Below, piece by piece: positions 1-9,300 of a stretch of 64,000 nucleotides of DNA. The first letter of the stretch is position 1. Every line of letters begins with the position of its first letter. The stretch is from Progne subis subis. Taxonomy: Eukaryota; Chordata; Aves; Passeriformes; Hirundinidae. The stretch spans positions 2,170,001 through 2,234,000 of the forward strand of contig JAKJHU010000085.1 in the NCBI GenBank assembly GCA_022316685.1. Direction: 5' to 3'. The position numbers and the translations under genes are program-made. The notes under the pieces were generated by a model, which saw only the letters and a list, made by a program, of their open reading frames with translations, did not search any database and was not told the origin of the DNA.

Positions 1-912
1 GAATTGTGCTGGGATCCACACAAGGGACACGGGGCTGCGTCCCAGTATCCCATTGCTGCATCCACTTACCTTTCAGCCCCAAAGCCCTGGGCACCACCCA
101 GGTGGGAATGAGGAGCACGTGCCCTGTGGGGTTACAGGCAGCAATCAAACCCAAGTTCATTTAGCTGCCAAATAGAAATGACCCAGTTTTTAATAAACTG
201 CATCTTCTCAGCGAGCAGAAAACATCATGCTGAAGAGAATTGGGTATGACAAGTCCAGTCTTAAAATAGAAGGCAGCCTGCAGGGCTCAGGGAGGTGTGG
301 AACAAAGGTCGGTTCCCTGTAAGGCACGTAATGAAGACAATTAAATTTCTGTTGGTGTTTGGAGGTGTGAGCCGCCTCTGACACTGCCTGGAATTTGCTC
401 AGCAAGATGCTCCCTGACCTGGCTGCGTTTCAGGCCCGAACTGGCTCCTGTTCCTGAATGGCTTTGCAGTTTCCTGGGGCAGCCAGGACCACACCTGAGC
501 TCTATTAAAAAAGGAAGAGGTTTTGCATGGGTTGGGGCACCGTGGATTGCAGGGTGACAGGGGCTGATTTATTAGGAGTGTTTTCCTTTGCCAGTGTGAC
601 TGACTGCACGCAGCAGGCAGTGCCCACAGCCTGGGGCAGAGCCAGCCAGCCCTCAGCTCTCAGGGGAGCGCTCCTGTCCTTGCTGCAGCGTGCTGACATT
701 AATCCCATGGGAGCAATGGCAAAGCCTGCTGTGCTGTTTGGGCTTGGTATAAAAACAGTCACAAAATACATTGTCAGGGTCAGCACTGGCCTTGCCTGGA
801 GGTTTGGGGGAGCTGGGGCACAGAGGTGCCCTCGGGGTGGGGGTCAGCACCTTTGCAGCTGCAGGAACTTGGCAGTCCCCTCACGGCTCCTGGGCCTGTG
901 CTCGTGTTGCAG
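1..912 (+). other. ARL6IP4: ARL6IP4 intron (3' part)
   Basis: No coding block of ARL6IP4 or any other protein is recognisable here. The only firm landmark is the acceptor at 911-912. Open frames through this stretch read straight through the acceptor and so are not gene structure. Base composition is GC-rich from about 580 onward. Confidence 0.6.
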
Positions 913-982
913 GCTCATTAAGGGGGACGGGGAAGTCCTGGAAGAAATCGTCAGCAAGGAGAGACACAAGGAGATTAACAAG
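913..982 (+). CDS. ARL6IP4: ARL6IP4 penultimate coding exon (partial gene)
   Basis: This 70-base exon follows a GTTGCAG acceptor (AG at 911-912) and ends AACAAG before a GTACTG donor. It reads LIKGDGEVLEEIV...ERHKEINK, the well-conserved C-terminal block of ADP-ribosylation-factor-like 6 interacting protein 4 (SRp25), a nuclear-speckle protein linked to splicing regulation. The first base completes an arginine codon begun in an exon to the left of the window. Upstream exons, including the serine/arginine-rich and lysine-rich parts, are outside. Identity is from remembered family sequence plus its position tail to tail with PITPNM2, the order known in human 12q24. Confidence 0.88.
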
Positions 983-1144
983 GTACTGGGAACCAGCACG
1001 AGCTGCAGGGGGTGGCTGGGCACAGCCAGGGGGGTTGTTTTCCCATCCTGGGGCCAAGTTGAGCCCTGGCAGCACTGCCAGGACCCTGGGGTGGTGCTGC
1101 AGCCCTGGGCAGGGAGTGCTGTGAGCGCTGTGTCTCCCTTGCAG

Positions 1145-1201
1145 CAAGCCACGCGTGGGGACGGGCTGGCCTTCCAGGTGAGGACGGGGATGCTGCAGTG
1201 A
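1145..1201 (+). CDS. ARL6IP4: ARL6IP4 last coding exon with stop
   Basis: The exon opens after TTGCAG (AG at 1143-1144) in phase 0 and encodes QATRGDGLAFQVRTGMLQ followed by TGA at 1199-1201. QATRGD-LAFQ is the very end of the ARL6IP4 protein family, and the last residues vary between species. Joined to the exon at 913-982 the frame is continuous, giving the final 41 or so residues. The intron between them (983-1144) is only 162 bases, as is common in compact bird genes. Confidence 0.88.
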   Translation, partial: QATRGDGLAFQVRTGMLQ

Positions 1202-2110
1202 GGGTGGGCAGCAGCCAGCCCAGGAGCCCGTCCTGCTGCCCCTGCCAGCCCGGGGAGAGCCTCTGCCTCTGGACCACGCACACAGCACCGTGTCAGGATG
1301 TGCCCAGGGGCCCTGTGCAGCTGCTCTGTAAGTTACTGACTGGGAAGGAGAGCGACTTTGGTGGTTCATGTCCCAGTTAACAGCTTCTCCCCATCCCTGT
1401 TCAGGTCACTGTGGCTGTAAGGTACCCGAGCCCTTTGCCCCAGCACTCCTCTGGATGCTGGAGGAGCTCAGCAGCACCCAGGGGACAGGCTGGAGGGTGC
1501 TGAGCACCTCAAGGTGCCCTGGGCTTTGTGGGCCAGGAGCCAATGCTGTGGTCAGGACAGGCCGTGTTCCAGGGCCACAAAACATGCAGCTGGCTGCCAC
1601 TTCTTCCCTTCAGGGGCTGCCCGTGTCCCTTTCCTTGCTGGATCTGGCTCAGAGGCCCTTTGCACTCACTGACCCCGCTCAGAGAGGAGCGGCTGTGGCT
1701 CTCCACCCCTGAGTGCCACCCCCTGTGCCCCAGGGCTACTCCCAGCCTTCCTGCAGCTTCACCTCCTTGGCTAGGGGAGCGCTGACCTGGCACACTGCGC
1801 TGGCATCTCTGCAGGTGTGCTTTGGGGACGGGTGGCTTTGCCTTGCTCCCTGCTCCTGCATGCAACCCGTGTCCCTTCCCCGCAGCACAGGCCCCGGGCA
1901 GCACTGGGGCTCTGGGCTTCTCAGGGCCTAGGGCTGCTCTGAAGCAAACACAGCAGCCTTTCCCCTTGCTGGAAAGTCCATAAATCTACAAACTGTTAAA
2001 AAGAAAAGGACAGATGGGTTAAAGGACAAACGGGTCCCACAGGACTGATCTCCACAGAGGGTTTCCACGTTCTGTTCATGGCTGTAACCCCATTAAACTG
2101 GCACCTGCTC
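1202..2110 (+). other. ARL6IP4: ARL6IP4 3'UTR (3' limit uncertain)
   Basis: GC-rich sequence after the ARL6IP4 stop with no recognisable coding exon. The best + strand poly(A) hexamer is ATTAAA at 2092-2097, followed by a short pyrimidine/GT stretch. No AATAAA occurs between 1202 and 2090. A UTR of about 900 bases is therefore inferred, but an earlier cleavage at a non-canonical signal is possible. Confidence 0.4.
2092..2097 (+). promoter_or_regulatory. ARL6IP4: putative poly(A) signal ATTAAA, ARL6IP4
   Basis: ATTAAA is the commonest variant of the poly(A) hexamer and the best + strand candidate downstream of the ARL6IP4 stop. Cleavage would fall near 2110-2120, just before the inferred 3' end of the opposing PITPNM2 transcript. 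Confidence 0.4.
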
Positions 2111-2188
2111 ACATTTTACGACTTGTCCGTTCCTCGAGTGATTCCCCCACCCCAACAAAAAGCAGACAGAGAAGAGCCTTCCCATTTC

Positions 2189-2194
2189 TTTAAT
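2189..2194 (-). promoter_or_regulatory. PITPNM2: putative poly(A) signal ATTAAA, PITPNM2
   Basis: On the minus strand the sequence reads ATTAAA, followed by a GT/T-rich downstream element of the form TGTCTGCTTTTTGTTGGGG at about 2140-2168, the expected layout of a vertebrate cleavage site. No minus-strand AATAAA was found between here and the stop at 6051, so this is the best candidate for the transcript end. Confidence 0.55.
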
Positions 2195-3703
2195 CTGTGT
2201 AACTCACAATGGTACTGTACACAAAGCACACCAGGCATTGGAACGATGCACTAACAGCAAGGAGGAGAAGGAAGTTGTACAGAAGGTTTGCCACACACAC
2301 ACGCGAGTCATCGGCACGGCGCTGCGCACGCGGGGCGTACCCGGCGCCCTCGGGCATCCCCCGCCGGCTCCCCACGCACAGCTGGTACCCCCTAGAGCAA
2401 TTTTTTATAAATAAAATATAACTAACGTCGTCGGAATATAAAATCGACAGTCAGAGGGTATCAACAGGCAGAGGGAGGGGACCGTAAGGCTTCTAGAACT
2501 AACAGGAAATGCAGCAAACAGTGGCGATACCTGAAGAAGGGGCTGCTACAGCAAGCACGGCGGCTGCTGGGCGGGCGGGAGGGTGGTGGTGACCCTTTGG
2601 CTGATTCCTGCTCCGGGCTCGTGCCCCCGACACTGTAAACGGTTTTTGGTATTAGGATTTCGCCTCATCGGACCGAGCGATCTGAGCAAACCCAGGAAAA
2701 CCGCTCGGAGGGAATGCACGGGCGCCTCAGACGGGTTTGTTTAAAAGACTGCAAAGGGACAGCGTCAGGTAGAAAGTCTGGCCTAAGGGTGCGGTAATAT
2801 AAAAAGCTGCTTTTCATAAAAAATCTGAGCTCCGCAGCAGAGTTTGATTCCCATGGAAACAGAAATGCAACCCCAAAGCCCGAGGCTGTGTTGTGCTGAT
2901 GTGCAGAACAGGACGTGGGCTGTCACCGAGGGCTGCCCAGACAACGGCCGAGGGAGGAGGACAAGGAACTTCCCATTCTCTCCTTTCCAAGCTAACAAGT
3001 TACTCGTAACGAGGATAAATTAGGTCTTTACCCTGACAGTGCCCCTGCAGTAAGGATGGGATATACATTCACCTTCCCCTCACCGCGTCCAAAGGGATCC
3101 TCTTCCGTACACGCTGGAAAGGCGTCGGGTCACACGCTATCGCTCTCCAGAACGGGGACAAACAGGTTATAAACACAGAGTTAGTTAAACTATTGCTATT
3201 GTTCTGTGAGTGTTGATCTCTGCTTCAGAGGGATGAGTGCCAGATGGGGGCGGCTGAGGATTGAGCGATGGAGACGGGGATGGACTGAGTCAGTGAAGAA
3301 AAACTTACTGGCATTATTTCCTGGTAACTACACCCACCTCCTGGGGTATTATTGCAGCAATAAAGGTCCTGCTCTACGATTGCTTCTCCGTGTTGGATCC
3401 GTACAATGGCAGCGGATGGGGGCCAGGGAAAGGACCCGCGCAGGGTTCAAGAAGCTCAACAAAGGATGAGGACAGAGGTGCTGTGATTGTCAGGCTAACT
3501 GGTTAGGAGCTGTTTAAAACATGAGGTGATGGAGAGGATGAGTATCATATTGCACTTCTGCATTCATTGACGGTTACGTTAAACTTGGTCCATAAAATAA
3601 TTGCTTTGTACATAATGCCTGAAACAAAAAGCTACATTTTTTTTAAATATTAATAAACCCTGAAGGTTCCAGTCCCTCCAGACATTTTTTTTCCCCCCTC
3701 TAC

Positions 3704-3715
3704 ATAAATAAATAA
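3704..3715 (-). promoter_or_regulatory. PITPNM2: AU-rich element in PITPNM2 3'UTR
   Basis: On the transcript strand this reads TTATTTATTTAT, containing the UUAUUUAUU nonamer typical of AU-rich mRNA-stability elements. It sits in an AT-rich part of the UTR (about 3600-3780). Function is inferred from the motif only. Confidence 0.4.
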
Positions 3716-4897
3716 CTTTCAATTTTATATATCACTTTTTATGTTGAACATTTACATTCGCCTCTGTTTTACACTATCTACACGTAAGAAAATGTGAACA
3801 TCTCGTCAACACTGGAAAATGTACAGATCATGCCTCGGTTCTGGACTTGGAGGAAAGGTGAATTTTGCAAAGGCCATATCCAAATTTGCAGAAATTATTT
3901 AGTGATGTGGTTTGGTGACAGAGGATGGATTGTGGCTTGGCTTCCTACTCAGATGGCATCTGTTTGATAGAACATTCGGCTAGCAAAAAGCTGGGACAAA
4001 TTCACATTGTTTTCAAACCCAGTAAAAGCTCTGGATGTACATTCAGAGAGAGCCAAGCTGAGTCAGCAGAAAGGGAAGTCAGTTTCCGGTAACAAAAAGT
4101 CATCAGGTACATTCTGTAATTGGCTAATTACCAAAGAGAAGCCGTTAAACATTTTGCAGTCAGGTCTGAGCGCTCCAGGGGGCTCGGATGCCGGCGGCAG
4201 CTCCGCACCGTCCCTGCTCTGCCTCGGCCTGCACCCTCCACACCACGAGCACATGAGTTGGATGAGTTGGATTTGTCTACCGTGGCCCAGGGGCAGTGAG
4301 CAGAGCAGCGTTCACAGTGCTGAGTATCTCAGTGCGGCTGTCCTGCACCGTTCTTATTGAAACTGGTAAGAAAACGAAGCAGCCAGTCTAAAAAATTCTC
4401 TGTTATAAATAAGATCCTCATAAGTAGAAAGTGATACAAAGACAGGAAAGTGTGGTGGGGAGAGCGGGGTTACACACAGTCGGGGAGCTCGGTAGGACTA
4501 TAAAATCTCCACATGAAGAGGCCAACTGGAGGCTGTGGATGGAACCCCCTGTGTGGATCCCCTCTGCCCCGGGAGGTGCGTGCAAGGAGGGAACCTTTGC
4601 TGGCCCTGGCAGGGACAGGAGTGAGGGGCTTTTTTGGCAAGCCCTGGCTCCAGGCACTGTTCTCTGTCCCTGTCCGGGTGTCACCGGGGTGCCAGCCCTC
4701 TGCCCCTGCGCCCGCTGGCTCGCTCCAGCAGCACAAACCCAGCGCCTCAGGCACATCCACTGAGAAACACACCAGGCAAAATTAAGATATGGCCTTTTCT
4801 TAAGGTTGCCTGACATTGTTGGCACACTTCCTTACAGTCTCCTTACTGCTGGAAAAACTTCTGCACAGATTGGTTGTTTTCTTTTTTTAAATATGTA

Positions 4898-4930
4898 CAT
4901 ATATATATATGTATGTGTGTATGTGTATAG
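4898..4930. repeat. TA/TG microsatellite in PITPNM2 3'UTR
   Basis: Alternating TA then TG/TATG dinucleotides inside the 3'UTR. On the transcript it gives a CA/TA-rich stretch. Confidence 0.85.
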
Positions 4931-5756
4931 ATATCCACACACACCTTGGCTTAGCAATATTTCATTGTCATGCACTACAAACACCGGTGTAGCTACATGA
5001 GATGGTAACAGGTTTCCATTCTAAAAATCATCAGTGCAAAAAACAATGAGGTTTTACAGTTTAGTAACTATAGGTAAAAGAAGCAAGTCTAGTTCCCATG
5101 AAAGCTGCTACTGAACTTGGAGAGAACCTGGGAAGAAAAAAGGTCTCAGAGGTGGGTGTTGAGAGAGTCAGACCCTGCATTTGGATGAGAAGAACTGCAA
5201 TGCAATCCAGCTGCTCAGTGCCTTCAGCTGCTTCCAAATATATGGTGGTTACTTGTTGGAAATAATACATAGCGAGATTATTTGGAGACTTTAACAGTAA
5301 ATGAAGTGTCTGAGATTTGTAGCAGCTCAAACAAAATAGCTTGTATTCCTCTTTTAATAGGTCAACACATTAAATTCCATCGGCTTCTAAAAGTTCTCTT
5401 TAAAAAATAACAGTAATAACAACGACCCCGCTGTCTTGGGCACAAATCTGCCGACATTCTGCCTCTGCCAACGGCATGGGCGCAGCTTTAGCTGCACTGC
5501 ACCAGCTCCTCGACAAAGCGGCTGCACGTGGAACTCTCTGTCCAGGAAAAGCCCTCGGTCGCTCTGCCTGGCACAGCCCACGACAAATCCCTCGCTGGGG
5601 CCGGGGCAGCGGCGCGTTACCCAACCCCAGAGCCCCTGGTCTGACTGCCGGGACAGCCCAGAACGAGCTCCCCCAGCCTCAGGGCCCGTTCCTGCGGCTC
5701 TGAGGGCAGCACTCGTCACCCTGTCGGAGCGATGGCTAACGGGGCAAGGAGGCACG

Positions 5757-5764
5757 TATTTACA
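5757..5764 (-). promoter_or_regulatory. PITPNM2: Pumilio-type response element TGTAAATA
   Basis: A match on the transcript strand to the Pumilio consensus UGUANAUA, about 290 bases after the stop codon. A second match, TGTACATA, lies at 4892-4899 but overlaps a TA/TG repeat and is weaker evidence. Confidence 0.35.
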
Positions 5765-6050
5765 GTCACTGACCCTGCGTGAGAGGAGGAGGCAGGAGAG
5801 AGCGCCGTCCTGATCTGGAGACTTCCCCCCGATTTCCAGCTGTTCCTCGGGCTCACGCCGCACAAACCTGACGCTCCCGCCGCAAGGCCTGCCCGTTCTG
5901 CGTGGGAAACATCCCCCTCTCTTTCCCAGAACACCGTGTTATTAGAGTAGCACCATATTTACCCTTCCAGCCCGAAACACTGGCCTCGTCCCTCTTCCCT
6001 TTTGTTTTCTCCTCCGGTGGCTGCAGCTGACAATCCTGGCACCGGCCTGG

Positions 6051-6383
6051 CTACTTCTGCCCCAAGAGGCCAGACTCCAGCCGGGACGCGGCGCTGCGGC
6101 CCCAGCAGCCCGTGGCGATGCTCATGCTCCTTTGGCTGCGCTCCCTGTCCCTGTCCTTGTCGCTGTCCGACTGGCTCTGGGTGCGCTCGGGCCGGTGGCC
6201 GGCGGCCGAGGGCTGGGAGGAGATGGTCCGCAGCAGGTGGTTCCTCTTGCGCAGGAACTCGGCCTGGCCGGGCAGCCCGAAGCTGCCCTTGCGCAGCGCC
6301 ATGCGCGCGGTGTTCTTGGCGGGGCGCGCGCGGTGGTTGTACTCCAGCTGCGCCAGGTGGGCTGCGTAACCCTCCGTGATGAA
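6051..6383 (-). CDS. PITPNM2: PITPNM2 last coding exon with stop
   Basis: After acceptor CACCCCGCAG the exon encodes [20 protein letters not shown], then [33 protein letters not shown] and a tail of D/R/S repeats ([14 protein letters not shown]) followed by [11 protein letters not shown], ending in TAG at 6051-6053. That is 110 residues plus stop. The [12 protein letters not shown] and [11 protein letters not shown] blocks match other vertebrate PITPNM2. The tail is very GC-rich (about 6080-6380) and likely disordered. The same exon continues as the 3'UTR. Confidence 0.95.
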   Translation of the reverse strand, partial: FITEGYAAHLAQLEYNHRARPAKNTARMALRKGSFGLPGQAEFLRKRNHLLRTISSQPSAAGHRPERTQSQSDSDKDRDRERSQRSMSIATGCWGRSAASRLESGLLGQK

Positions 6384-9300
6384 CTGCGGGGTGAGGCCGG
6401 GCGTTAGAGGGCTGGGACGCGCTTCCCTGGGAGCCACCGGCAGCCAGGTGCGCTCGCTGTGCCAGGGTGACCAAGCACGGAGCCGCTCGCACCCGTCACT
6501 GCTGCCTGGCACAGTTCCCGCCCTGCTGGCCAACACTGACTCGGTCACCAGACTCGTGGTGACCAAACTCCCACCTCCCTCCCACGGGAGGCCCTCGGCA
6601 GGGCTCAGGGGAGTTGGCTCCTACCTGACACTGGCTCTGCAACTTCTTGGTGGGTCGGCCGACGATGTAGATGTGCGTGGGCGGGAGGCTGATGGAGCTG
6701 TACACGGAGATGTCCTTGGTGGATCCGTAGGCCGCGTGGATCCTCATGTGCAGCTGGGGGGACAGAACGCAGCACAGGGTCAGAACGCGCAGGCACCGCC
6801 CCGTGCTGCTCAGCTGGCTGGGCTTTGGGCTCTCCAAGAGCATTTGTGGGAACGTCAGGTCACTGGAACTAATACGAGTTCCCAGCTGGATAATGGACCG
6901 CCCAGGGAAGTGCTAATTAACAGAGCTGGGGATGTTTACAGGCCGTGACAAGAGGAGCGACAGCAATACAGGAGCAGATCTCCACTTGCTGATCCACGGC
7001 CTTCCCTTGAGGTCTGCAGGGGGCAAGGATGCTGCACGCTTCCCTGCTGTTACGGGGGAGAGGAGCTGCAAGCCTGTGCAGGAATCATTAGCCAGGAATG
7101 TTCCCCTTCACAGCCAAGCTGCTGTTCCCTGCTGGGCAGAGAGCAGCTCCTGGACACCCCCTTCTGTAGTGGGCTGGAGCAGGGGCTGGCAGGGGCGGTG
7201 TGGACATCGGTGCCACCACACACCGTCCAGCTTTGAGCCCAGAACCACAGGTCAGGAAGACAGAAAGAGAATTTCTGACCCTGGTCCCAAACTTGTGGAG
7301 GACAAGAGAGCAACTGAGGGCCAGCTGCTCCCTCCACTGCCACTTAAGCCAAAAAGGGAGTCTAAGAAAGTTAAGGAGACAGGCTTTTCCTGCTAATCAA
7401 GACAGGGAAAAAGTGCTTGGGACACTGGTAGCTCCTTCACCTGCCAGACACAAAAATCTTTGTTCTATCTGGAGCTTCCCCAAGGCTCAGGGCTGAGCAA
7501 CATCAGGACCTCCCAAGGGTCAAACACCTGGAAGATCTCTGTGGAGTCTGCCAGCAAAGCCATTTCTGCAGCAGCTCCATTTCCTCTCAGTCCTGCTGTC
7601 TCCACCACAGGCAGCCAAAAAGCCACCAAGCAGGTGAAAAAAGCGCACGTCTGGAGGAAGGGAGGCTCTACTGCTTCTGTTCCATTAGGGGTTTGAAGAG
7701 AGTGATGAAATGGAGCAGTGCAGAGCAGAGGCAACGCAATTTAACAGCGTAGACACTTTTGTAGAGCAATAAAGGGTTGAAAATAAAATGAACAGATTAA
7801 TCTTCCACTGCGGGTCACATTGCTGCCAAGAGACTGGTGCTGACAGTGGCGGTTGGACGAGGAGCAATCTAAACCCGTGCCACGGTCCTATTTCAGCAGA
7901 GGCAGGCTTACGTCGGTGATGAGGGATTTCAGGAAGTTGGCCTTGTGCCGCAGCGGGTCGTGAACGAGCCCGTCGCAGAAGGACACGATCCCGTGGGGGA
8001 AGTTGTGCTGTGCTAACCATGCCACCACCCTCTGCTTCTGCATGTCAGGGCGGCCCGTGACATAGATGATGAGGTAGCCGAGGTCCTGCCAGTGCCTGGA
8101 AGGAAAGCCACGAGTCAGTGGATTGCAGAGCAAGGCCAGCGTCACATCAACTGCCCCAGGCCCTGCTCTGACCTCACAACGTCCACGGCCCCGGCGCGGA
8201 CTTTGGGGTCGCTGCCCATGATGGACACGCTGGCTGCGAAGGAGCCGTCGATGCTGAACACCACAAACTCCGTCCCCTTCGGCAGCACCGTGATGTAGCT
8301 GTCAGCAAACGTGTGGTCGCCCCTGAGGGAAGGGATGCGGGTGCTTAGAGGCAACAAAACAGCCGGAGGGCATCACCAGGACCCGCAGAACACCACGAGC
8401 CCAAAGCCGCTCCCACATCTGACCCCAAGGCTCCAACCATGACACCATCCTCAGTCAGAGCAATAACAGGCAGCGTGTGAGGGGCTCTGTGTTCACGTGG
8501 GGATGGATTAGCTCTCCTTGGCAGAAGAGACTCAACTTCTGGGTTCACCACTGAGAAGATGCTCCCCTCCTCCCCCTCCCAGAGCCCAACACCAGCAAGT
8601 GGAGCTGAGCTGGAGCCCCTGGGCTGTGATTCACCACGAGTACAAAGTCCTGTCCCTCAAGGACAAGTTTATGGTCTTTACAATATGCTCAGTCGTGCAG
8701 TTTTGCAGATGGCCACGAGGGCCTGTGGTGCAAAAGACCTGCTCTTGCAGCGGGAGCTCAATTCCCGTGCTGGTGGCGATGCAGGAGCCAGAATAAAATG
8801 TGGATTTTCCCCTTACAGCTGCAGAGTACAAATGGCTTTGCCTGTGTTGCCGGCAAACCAGGCTCTGAACCCACGCAGCAACAGGAGGGACCAGGTTCTA
8901 CAGCCATGCACTCCTCTTTGCCAGCCCCAGGCCCCTCACCTGACCACCATCTTGACGGGGTAGACGCCAATGCCCAGGCGCCGCTCCTCGGGGATCACGT
9001 AGGAAATGCGGCCGCTGCTGTTGCTGATCTCCGTGTCGAAGTACACCCACTCCCCCGACGGCGGCTGGGTCATGATGTGGATGTCCACCTGGGGACGGCG
9101 AGGCTGCGTCACCCCCAGGCAGGACAGGGACAATCCCACCCCAGGCCCTTTGGGTGGCAGCAGGGCTGGTCCTGCTCCCGCCCTCTGCACTTCAGGGACC
9201 TGAGCTGGGCACCACCCAAACATCAAGGGCTGGAATAAAACCTGGCCTCGGTGGTGAGACCTCCGTGGCAAATGCTGTTCCTGGCGGGAAGCACCCACGA

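Larger units (their letters stand above)
2170..6050 (-). other. PITPNM2: PITPNM2 3'UTR
   Basis: This stretch of about 3.9 kb lies between the TAG stop (6051-6053) and the likely cleavage site near 2170. No splice sites or protein blocks are seen. It holds an AU-rich element reading TTATTTATTTAT on the transcript (3704-3715), two Pumilio-type octamers, TGTAAATA (5757-5764) and TGTACATA (4892-4899), and a TA/TG microsatellite at about 4898-4930. Open frames in it (for example 5387-5863 minus) resemble no protein known to me. PITPNM2 mRNAs in other vertebrates also have multi-kilobase 3'UTRs. Confidence 0.65.

Noticed and set aside
527..1201. 224-residue plus-strand open frame
   Set aside because: Only its last parts are real. 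It reads through the ARL6IP4 intron, a splice acceptor, a donor and a second intron. The true coding pieces are 913-982 and 1145-1201.
2401..2420. AATAAA-containing stretch on the plus strand as an ARL6IP4 poly(A) site
   Set aside because: Using it would extend ARL6IP4 over the inferred end of PITPNM2. The stretch sits inside the opposing 3'UTR, and the ATTAAA at 2092 comes first.
5387..5863. 158-residue minus-strand open frame in the 3'UTR
   Set aside because: It lies downstream of the PITPNM2 stop, has no family resemblance, and several frames are open in the same GC-rich stretch.
6376..6948. 190-residue plus-strand open frame
   Set aside because: It is antisense to two strongly conserved PITPNM2 exons in GC-rich DNA, so a shadow of real coding sequence.
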